DNA from: Chelydra serpentina
Lineage: Eukaryota > Chordata > Testudines > Chelydridae
NCBI GenBank assembly: GCA_037349315.1
Contig: JBAIAC010000027.1
Coordinates: 7,073,501 to 7,137,500, forward strand
Direction of reading: 5' to 3'
Length of the DNA stretch: 64,000 nt
Shown here piece by piece: positions 55,198 to 64,000 of the stretch (the stretch's first letter is position 1; every line of letters starts with the position of its first letter). A model generated the notes under the pieces. It ran no database searches and was not told the DNA's origin. It saw only the letters and a program-made list of their open reading frames with translations. Made by a program: the position numbers and the translations under genes.

Positions 55198-58100
55198 AGA
55201 GAGGAATCAGTCTCCCAGCATGCAACCTGGCACTTAGGCATCGATCCACTGGACTCCGTCTTCCCCCACTTCTTGTGTGTGTTCTCCTATCTACTTGCAA
55301 GTGAGCAGAGAATCTGCCAACTCATCTCATATCTATGGCTTCAGACTGGATTTCAGCTAAGGTGCCAGAGGTTAAAAGGCACGGAGGGGCTAGCTAGCTT
55401 ATAGACAATGATCATTTGGCTTGAGAAAAAATGAATGCAATAGCTCATCCATTTAGCCCTGCTAACTACCTCATCTCTGACCTGAGAGGACTACATTTTT
55501 AAAGGCTGACAAGTAATTCAATCTCCAATTAACAATTTTAAATGGGGCAGTGTATATTACTGTATAAATGTTTCTGCAAGAAAATGTCCAAGGGTGAAGC
55601 AGAATGAAATGGCTGCGGAAGTACAATACCAATGCCTGTGCAATTAAGGGTGTTCTTCAATGGGACACACGGGCAGCAAAGACACTAGTGCGCTTTAGAA
55701 AAGCCAATAGACAATTTAGACAGACAATGCTACACGAGCCTCGTGTGTGAAAGGCCGCTTAGGAGCAAGCTTGTATCCAAAACCATAACGCACCCCTTCA
55801 AAAAAGCAAACACCAACAATGGGGGTTCCGTGACAAGTCAAGCAGGTGGCTTTAAAATACCCTAGAAGGGAAGTGGTGGTGACTGGAGCATCTTACTCAA
55901 GAGAGAGTCAGGACAGCACCAGCCAGCATCATCAACCTTATGTTGAGCAACAGAGGCTACTTCCCAGGAGGAGAGATTTCCAAGCACGTAAGGGACCAGT
56001 AGAAAACCTAGCTCCCAAGCCCAGCAGCCATTGGACGCAAGGAAAGCACGGAGAAGTAAGGAGTGGCAGTGAAGGATGATGGATCTGATTTTTAAAAAGC
56101 ACATGTATATTATACAGATATAATTGCATACTGGTACTTCTAACATCTCTTTGTGTGCTTAATTTGATAGCGCAGACAATCAGAGCAGAATAGTCATTAA
56201 CAAGGAAGCATTAGACAGCGAACTTCTGAAACCAGATTGTCTGCTTAAAAATAAAATTAAAACTTACTGGATCCCAACACTAAAAGAAAGTGAAAGTGCT
56301 ACAAAAAAATCAGAAGACTGTGTCCCGCCCCCCCCCCCCCTCAACTCCTCCCCTGTCCCCTTCCCACACACTTTACAATAAAGGGGGAAAAGAAGCTACT
56401 GGGAGGGAGTGACTAATGCAGAGATGGCCCATAGCTGCCAGTAACACAAGAACCTTCCCTTTCTGATGTTTCTAAGCAGGGGCCAGGCTGCACTTGAACC
56501 CGTTTTCTATCTCAATGTCTTTGCATTTTATATACAATTACAGTTTTCTGATACAACTCCTTAGCTCTGGCATTTCTGATCAGCAGCAGATAGCTGCTCT
56601 CTTGGTCTAGGAAACAAGTCTGGTTTTGTTTACCCTAATAGCCATCCCATCAATAACACCACAATGCTTCTCACAGCACATCCATTACAAATAAGCTAGA
56701 AACTTGACTTACACCACCAACTCATTCATACAGGCCTTGAGATGGAAATGACTTCTGGTCACTGCAGATCTGGGCCAAATTCAGAAAAGCAAACTAGAAG
56801 TAAAAGGCTCCACAACCCAGTGCCAACTCTTTAAGCCACCCAGACCCCCATGTTTTCCCTAATTTAAGACAGATCTTTCATACGGCTAGGAAGTAATCTA
56901 TCGAATAGACTCTATACAAAAACCCCTACATTAACAGAACATTACGGTTGCACAATTAAGTACTCAAAAGGAAATGCCAAATCTAATGGTGCATGCATTA
57001 CAATACAGCCTTTAATTACATGAACAAATACTATTTCTCAGATAATGTAGTGTTTTATATTACAACCTTAGATACATATGTAGTATCTATTTCATTCTTT
57101 TCTACTTATTTAATGGACCATTATGACAATGAAATTAGTATCTTTATTGACTTTGGGGGAGATTTTCAAAAGCACAAAAGGGGAATTGGGAACCTAACTG
57201 CCCTTCACTTCTTTGAGAATTCCCCTTCAACGTTAGTAAAATGTCATGGTCTCTAAGATAGGGATGTTAATTTTGCCAGCACCCATGTACTCTAAATCTT
57301 AGCAGCCAGCAGCCTTCCTTAGACACATTTCCAACAACTGAGTTGTTACTCACTGAGGCAGTGAACTACAAAACTAGTTTTGCTGAAAAGTTAGTGGCCT
57401 GTGTGTATGAGCAAAGATGAAAGATCTGAGGAACTGAGAATGGAAACTGTTATGGCAACCTTAAATATTGTGCTTGCACCTGTTATTATGTTCACACTAG
57501 AATGTGTGCGTCTTAGCTTATATAAGAATTGAACACTGCATTTTATACAAATAATATTAATGTTAATTTATACCCCACAGCTTAAATAGTGTGTGTGTCA
57601 GAAATTAGAATTGGAAAAAAGACAGACACACACAATAGCTAGCAGCATTAATAAATACAAGAGAAATGCTCATAATAATGGTCTCAACAAAAATTCACAT
57701 TGCACTGACTTAAAGCCAAAGTACCATTATTTGTGGTTGAGCCTCAGCACATCTTACAGCTTTCATTTTTATCACTCAACACTTCAGCTCTGCACATTAA
57801 CGTATTGGATGATGGGATAAATGGCATCTGGGTACGAGAACAGACCTCGGTTTGGATGCCAACACGAAGCACGTTCCTTGAAACGATGAAGAGCTGAGAG
57901 CTGTGCTTCTAAACACCCTGTTTCTCGAGTCTTTATCCTATTCACATGGCGGCATGAACACCCCCCTCCTCTCCATCTGGGCTTCCTGTTGGAAACGGAT
58001 TGCAGCTCTTGCATTTCTAATCTATGAATGTGTGCAGTGCCCGCACTTTTAATTTACGAGCGTTCGGTGGGGGACCTTTCTGACTTGGGAACATATTGGC

Positions 58101-58464
58101 TCAGTCTAATGTTTGGAGATTATTAAAGTCAGAGCTATGCTCCACTATCAAGTCTACAGATCTTTTATTTAGAAGATATGGTGCTCTAAATGCACAAAGA
58201 GCTCCCTGTCACCTTCACATTAAAGCCCCTAGTGCCTGGTAAATGGAATTATATAGCTGTCATCTCCTTTCCCCAAAGTTTTAAGAGTACAATGGGCTCA
58301 TTTTTTCACACTCCATCCCAGCTTCAGAACTAAGAGACCTACTTTATATTGATTTAAAGTCTCGGAAATAAATAAACCTGTTTCTCCACTGTGATTCACA
58401 AGAAATTCATGATACACTATTGCATGATATATTTCACGCTCTGGCTCCAGCTCTCTTTTTCCTC

Positions 58465-58655
58465 TGGTGAGTGATGGGGGAGGCGGGAGGTGGAGGGGGG
58501 GTGGAGGGGGGGTGGGGGCTGCAAAGCTGACAGCCTGATGGTTATAGGAGATGGTTGCTGACTGCAAATCAGATGCCAGCACTGGTGATGGTGGAGTTGG
58601 ATTTTTTTTGGGGGTGGGGTGGGGGAGGGGAGAGAAAGGATGTGGGAAGAGAGCA
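58465..58655 (+). repeat. G-rich tracts with quadruplex potential
   Basis: Two clusters, at 58472-58517 (GGGGGAGGCGGGAGGTGGAG and following) and 58593-58634 (TTGGGGGTGGGGTGGGGGAG), contain many runs of three or more G. The minus-strand ORF of 177 aa here is low-complexity Pro/His-rich sequence from the same tract and has no homology. Confidence 0.7.
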
Positions 58656-59227
58656 AATAAACTTGGATGCTCTAGGACAAGTGGGGAGGAGGCAGCACAC
58701 AGACCACATAACTGCAGCAAAGGGAAGTGAAGTACCTTACTGTAACTGGTGGTTTTCGAGATGTGCGATCCCTCTCTGCACTCCACTGAGGGTACGCATG
58801 GACTCCATGTGCCTGAGACCGAAAAGTTCATGCCAGCAGTGTGGGTCGGGCCACGCCTGTGCCCGTGCTCTCCTTGGGCTCACACCAAAGGCATAAGGGA
58901 TGGGGTGGACCGACCACCTCTCCAGTTTCTTCTCTACCATGAATCTTGTCACGATCCGAAGCAGAGGGGTAGGAGGGCAGGCAGTGGAATACAGACAGGG
59001 AGCACACATCTCTAAGGACTCATTACAATCAGGTAAGTAGCTTCCCTTTCTTCTTTGAGTGCTGGGCCCTGTGTGTGTCCCACTGTGGGCGACTGACAAG
59101 AAGTACTCAGAGAGGAGGGAGATGCCATTGATATAGCTGCTGGTAGAACAGCTGTCCCAAAGAGGGTCCAAGACCCCTCTGCTGCTATGTCCTTTGTGAC
59201 AGTAGCATCTCTCCAAGGTGCCTATTT

Positions 59228-59290
59228 GATATTTGCAGGGCAGTTAGCGAACGTGAGGATGGAACTCCACGTAGCTGCCCTGCAAATATC
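59228..59290. repeat. 15-bp perfect inverted repeat with 33-bp spacer
   Basis: The arm GATATTTGCAGGGCA (59228-59242) pairs exactly with TGCCCTGCAAATATC (59276-59290). The higher-coordinate arm is genuine recombinase coding sequence (part of LLDICRAA). The lower-coordinate arm is not expected there, so it looks like a secondary inverted copy. Confidence 0.9.
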
Positions 59291-59600
59291 AAGCAGGAAC
59301 ACCTCTTCAAGGCTGCTTGTCCCTCTGTAGAGGGAGCTGGCACCCTGTAAGGGGAGGAAGTTGTGCCAGCTGATAGAGGAAGATACTGCCAGAGATCCTC
59401 TGAGAGGATATGGCTTGTCCTTGCACTCACTCTGCTGTGGCAATGAGCAGTCTGGGTGACTTTCTGATCTGTTTTGTTCTCTTCGGATAAAATGTCAGTG
59501 CTTGTCTCACATCCAGGGACTGAACTCTGGCCGCGGGTTTGCTCGCGTTAATAAAGGTTTGACATTGAACCCTGTCCTCCTGAGTAACTTGTCCCCAAAG
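59240..59600 (-). pseudogene. DIRS-like tyrosine recombinase remnant (second element)
   Basis: The minus strand reads SLDVRQALTFYPKRTKQIRK in one frame and, after a stop near 59433, LLDICRAATWSSILTFA in another. These match blocks in the larger element. The part expected to carry the Tyr nucleophile (HTFAxHY there) reads TFANCPAN here, and that change coincides with one arm of an inverted repeat at 59228-59290. The recombinase core with the first catalytic Arg appears to be missing. Confidence 0.75.
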
Positions 59601-59633
59601 TCCAGGAGCTGAGAGTAATTGAGGAAATTGTAT

Positions 59634-60045
59634 CTAGTGAGATGGATCGTTTGAGGTTCTAAGCGGAGGGCTGGTAGACGTAAACACCTTCCTCTCCAGA
59701 AGGTCTAGGTGCCTGGCCTCCTTATCTGCAGGGGTGGCCCTTGGATGACGAGGTCTGGATCTTTCCATGCCCGCCTGAACCATCCAGGTGTTCGAGGCAG
59801 GGTGGGTGAGCAAGAACTCCACTCCCTTAGTCAGGGCAAAGTGTGGCTTTTCTGCCCTCTCGGGGATAGGGGCATGGGGAACTGCTGTGTGCTGTATAGC
59901 CCTTACCAGGTCTAGTACGGCTTAATTCACAGACAGTGCAACCCAACTGGATTCCGTAGGCTGTAGTATATCCTGGAGCATATGTTGAGAGTAGAGGACC
60001 TCCTCCTAAGGGGATTAGGAGCTCTTGCGCCATTCTCAATAACAC
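59634..60045 (-). pseudogene. DIRS-like gag remnant (second element)
   Basis: Recognisable blocks are PYPREGRKATLCPD, VEFLLTHPASNTWMVQA-like sequence, and ADKEARHLDLLERKVFTSTS, the last being the counterpart of [16 protein letters not shown] in the larger element. The Cys/His N-terminal region is absent. Frame breaks occur near 59825. Confidence 0.75.
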
Positions 60046-62589
60046 CTCTTGAAATGGTCTATCACATAACTCTGCAGTGAAGATGTTACCTAAAGGCCAC
60101 CAGTCCCTGTAATGCAGTCACCATTGGGGGGAAATGTGGGAACTGGTTAAAAGAGCACAGCAACACTACACAACATGTTCACTGGAAACTACAGAGGGAA
60201 CTTGAGGTAGGGCGAATGTGAGCCAGTATGCTAGGGGTGGCAGCCCCTATTCACAGGAATAAACATCCGCATATAAATGCAGGTATCTGCCCAGCTTTAT
60301 ACACATACAGATGTACTAATAGAGACCCATATTAAAAGTGATAGATATTTGTGCAAAGGAAAATTAAAAAGTCAACAGAAATCTATTAGACTTTCTTCCC
60401 GCAGCAAACATAAAGGGACTGGTAATGGGGATGTCTGGAATGTAAATCGTCTCCAATGGGAACAATATACAAATATAACCACTTAAAACAAGGCAATTAA
60501 AAATAAAATGAATAAATGGAGATAGGTGTTTATTTTTTTGAAAACACTTGCAGTTGCCTGAAGTCCAAGCATCTGTCCTGCTTATGGTCATTTCTCTGCA
60601 GAGAGCTGAGAACCTTGTGTTACCAAGGGGGCCAACTGCAACATACACCTAGTGGGCCAATCCAACATGCACCCAACCTACCTAAAAAGGAAAAGCTTCC
60701 AGTGCCCCTCAAGGGGGTGATTTAAAAAGGACAAGACACTCTCCTCCCCTATCACCAACACTGTGTAATGGATATCAGCTCCCGTGCCTGAGCTGTACTC
60801 AGACCCGGGCTCCCAACACAAATGGACTTTGCTGGGGTTGAGAGGAATGACCGTCTACGGTGGAGAGGCGCAGTGCAGTTCAGTAGCACACCGAGATTCT
60901 GCACCTGTTCCAAGATGGCTGAGTGACCAAAACCCCCTCCCTCAGCAAATCACTCCGTTGCTCCCACAGCATCCTCTAATGCATCCATCCAAGACACAGA
61001 GCCAGCAGCCCCTCCTCCTTCCCCCACCACCCCGAGCCAAGAACAGGGTAACCTTGGTGAGATTCACAAGAGGTACTGACTAATGTTTAATGCTGGTAGA
61101 GTGTCAATTTCCGTTTGACATTTCTTAGGCCCTCTTTGATTAGCATTCTCAAACACACTGCGCCCATACGTATCCGCCTAATAGTCTTGCTGCGCCACTA
61201 CAGAAAGATTCATATCATGCATTAATAATTATAATGCTTCTTTGAATGACAGGGATGGCACTTGCTGTTCTAACTCACACGATTGCTCTCACATGATTGC
61301 TTTGATCTAATCCCAAGACTGGAGTCAACTTGAGCAGACACCAAGACATCCCTGCCTCGTTTCTCAGGAAAAGAGCTTTGCACAGTCCATATTTTAAAGC
61401 ACAAAATCAAACCAAACCCCACTCTCCCCTAAACCGACAATAGTGTATCCAATGAGGTTTTTATTTTTTTCACACTGTGAAATTGGAGGGTAAGTAAGAG
61501 TGCTTGTGATACTGAAAGATTGAGCACTGGTACAAGATAGACAGTGTAAACTTCCTTTTCCTCCCAGCACAGCTCTGCCAGCGAACCTCAGTCCTGACCT
61601 GCTATACTTTTGTGTGGGCTCAGCACCAGAAGAGCAGCTCATCCTATTCCTCTCAAATCCTGACCCAGAGCCCACCCGGTGATTCAAGCCCTGGCCTCCC
61701 ACAAAGTTCTGCCAGTCTTGACATCCAACACCACCTGTTAGTCCAGTTCCAGGCCCCTCCGCAGCAGAGACCGTCAATCACCCCACATTACGGGGACTGA
61801 GACCACCAGAGAAAGCTATCTTGTGTTCTCTCAAATATATTGCCCTCATTCCACAAATTAAACGTCACAGAACTACATGGAAACACCACCACCGGTCTGA
61901 CGTCAACCCACCAAAGTTAGGACAATTCAGAGAAGAGTCTAAAATGCAGGGATATTCCCTTACGGATGTATGCAAAGGGGTTGTTTTTTAAATGCAGATT
62001 GTCAAACCAATCCTCAGAGCTATTATGTCCTGTTGTATCAACAAGTCCCCAGGGACTCATTCTTAGGCACATGATTGACACATATACTACCCTATCATGA
62101 CACAATATGATACCTATCATGTTAATGGCTTTGCCATGCCCCTGCACCGTGTCTGTGTTAATAAAAGCTGCATTCAAGAAAGGTCATCGGACATGCAGTG
62201 ACATTCTTTTCTTTTTAAGTTTATTTCTAAGCTCTTCAGAATGCAAATTGTGAATTAGCAAACTGTAAAGTTTCCAATAATCTCTCTCCTGCACGCCCAC
62301 AGACGTTTTAATTGGAGTTGAAGAAAAACCCAAACAAATCGGCATGCTCAGAAACTGCTTGTTTTTAATTTGTTGGGGGGTGATTATTGGACTTTTCCAG
62401 CTGTAAAATGCAGCATCTGAACAGATACTTAAAATAAGATCATTCCCAGGCCAAGTCCTTGTAGGCACAAGTTCAGTCTTGGAGCGAATTTTCGCAGCCA
62501 AGTAACAAAGCCCCATAAAGCTGGAGGAATATGCAAAATGTTGGCTGGACTGTAAATGCAGCAGGGCTGGCAGGTGCTCCTCTCCATGT

Positions 62590-62815
62590 AACTCTAAATA
62601 ATGATCTCATATGTGTAGCACTGTCCATCTGAGGAGCAAAATCTACTTTACAAACAAATATTAATGAATTAAGCTGTCAACCCCTCCTGCAAATTGGGTA
62701 ACTCTTGTTGTCCCCATTTTGCAGAAGGGTTAAACAACATATCCAAGGTCACACAGCAAGTCAGTGGCAGAAATGGATCTAAAGCCCAGATCTTCTGACC
62801 CTCCGTCCTGATTTT
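62590..62815 (-). repeat. MIR/CORE-SINE-like copy
   Basis: Reversed copy: TGTGTAGCACTGTCCATCTG, TCCCCATTTTGCAGAAGGGT, CCAAGGTCACACAGCAAGTC and GTGGCAGAAATGGATCTAAA. Confidence 0.75.
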
Positions 62816-64000
62816 CAGTTTTGTTTTGTTTTAAATATTTTGCATTTGCTTTGTTTCTGACTGTCCATCCGTTCTCCTTACACCTACGTACTAACACCTG
62901 TTGAAAGCAGGTTATATTGGCCAGGTAAAAGCTCCTACACCTGCCTAGTAGTTAATTTCTTTCTTTTAAAAGAATACAAATCAAGTTAAATTTTGACAGA
63001 CCAAACCAACGAGATTAGCACTCGTTAAAATAAAGAAAACTATTTGCGCGCACACACTATATTCACAGAAATGAAAAGATCATGTATCAGATCGTTGGCC
63101 AACTAGAGCATTTGGAATTTGATGGGGACAGAAATCAGATTCTCCTGCAGAACTGCTACTAACTATTACAGATTCTAAAAGAGAATCTCTACTAATTGTT
63201 AGTAACATAAGGCGTATGATATACAAGCAAGCAGGTCTGATAATATCCATTAGGAGGTGCTGCCACACAAATTCACTAGCCTGATAAGTATAATGAGCAT
63301 CTCAAGGTATTTAGCCATACAATATGAATACTGCCCAGAGCTGATGCACATTTCTTGGTCATTGCTCTACCCACAGGGAACTCCTTTGGCATGCAGGTGA
63401 CTCAACATATCTGTACGTATTCCATGGTGAAAAAAACCAAACAAAATAAAGTAAAGCAGGTAAGTGCGCTGCTCATGGACCTGTATGTAACAGAGAGAGA
63501 GACTTATGTTAGGATGTCCAGAGATGAAAGGCCATTTTATTAATCTAGTACCCAATGAATCTCCATATACCTGAATCCTGCTCTTGCTGGACACTAAATA
63601 TGGGTGCTTTTTTTATTTTTTTCTATAACTATATCATAATTTAGGGACTAACCTAAACTTCACTGAAAGCATGTAATAAAATTGCAGAATAAGCAGCCAT
63701 TTTTTCCTACTCTCCCTTATCTTTCGTATGTGATCAGAACTTACTTCAGTTTCAGCAATTCATGCTGATTATTTATTTTAATTGAGTGAATTCCGGGAAT
63801 GGCTTAAGCCCAGCCCAAGCAGAGGTTATCAAGACTCCCCCACACTCCTCTGCCAATGCACTGCAGTTGAGACCAGGAATTCTCCCATCCTTCTGTTATT
63901 TCAATTCTGGGGCATTTGAAATTGGGCACTCAACGGGCTAAAATGTGCAGTGCAGTGCTTTTGCAATGTTCACTATTCGTCAATTTCAGCATTTATTATG

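Larger units (their letters stand above)
58735..60060 (-). mobile_element. Second DIRS-like element, internally deleted
   Basis: On the minus strand a gag remnant (about 60045-59634) is followed at once by a tyrosine recombinase remnant (about 59600-59240) and a terminal region. No reverse transcriptase or RNase H lies between them, so about 2 kb present in the other copy is missing. Terminal-type sequence occurs twice: near 58741-58830 (GTAACTGGTGGTTTTCGAGA on the plus strand) and near 59031-59100 (TTCTTTGAGTGCTGGGCCCT). It may therefore be two merged insertions of related families. Confidence 0.78.

Noticed and set aside
58298..58831. 177-aa minus-strand open frame
   Set aside because: Its centre is low-complexity Pro/His/Ser sequence from the G-rich tract, with no domain, no conserved splice context and no recognisable homologue.
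62184..62516. 110-aa minus-strand frame as the missing upstream ACACA exon
   Set aside because: The translation has no resemblance to the expected RAIGIGAYLVRLGQ region and no appropriate splice-site frame.

Overview
The window is vertebrate nuclear DNA with no bacterial-style gene organisation. It holds the 3' end of one conserved protein-coding gene on the minus strand. Eleven exons, all with GT-AG introns and matching codon phases, encode the last 491 residues of acetyl-CoA carboxylase alpha (ACACA, ACC1). These cover the end of the carboxyltransferase N-subdomain, the whole C-subdomain and the C-terminal tail. The alpha paralogue is chosen over ACACB because the residues before the stop ([11 protein letters not shown]) and the [20 protein letters not shown] segment match ACC1 as I remember it. 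The organism is most likely a cryptodiran turtle: the introns carry tRNA-derived SINEs ending in a CR1-like tail, CR1 LINEs, DIRS-type tyrosine-recombinase retrotransposons, many MIR/CORE-SINE copies and several short inverted-repeat DNA elements that I associate with turtle genomes.

Layout, low to high coordinate (3' to 5' of the gene): 1-1214 is downstream/3' UTR sequence without an obvious poly(A) signal. The terminal exon with the stop codon is at 1215-1341. Further exons are at 3278-3414, 10209-10379, 11686-11840, 26995-27107, 30170-30347, 43221-43356, 44147-44243, 46969-47065, 51655-51775 and 52391-52534. Above 52534 there is at least 11.5 kb of one upstream intron running off the window; I could not find the preceding exon in it.

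The introns are almost entirely repeats and unannotated spacer. The largest insertion is a 5'-truncated, frameshifted DIRS-like element at about 37440-41425 (minus), still readable as gag, reverse transcriptase, RNase H and tyrosine recombinase remnants. A second DIRS-like copy at about 58735-60060 (minus) keeps gag and recombinase pieces but has lost the reverse transcriptase. CR1 LINE fragments occur at 21884-22573 and 26340-26742 (plus) and at 31200-31640, 33240-33890 and 47690-47930 (minus). Sixteen MIR-like pieces are visible, fourteen in the gene's sense orientation. Four or more inverted-repeat DNA elements share a TCTACACT-type terminus. There is a 53-unit GT microsatellite at 55070-55175.

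I found no second protein-coding gene, tRNA, rRNA, CRISPR array or novel system. The most interesting material is in repeat structure: nested elements, a 15-bp perfect inverted repeat interrupting a recombinase remnant, an AT-rich 39-bp inverted repeat, and a near-identical sequence of about 32 bp duplicated 3.2 kb apart. Family assignments rest on recognition by eye, not on database searches.
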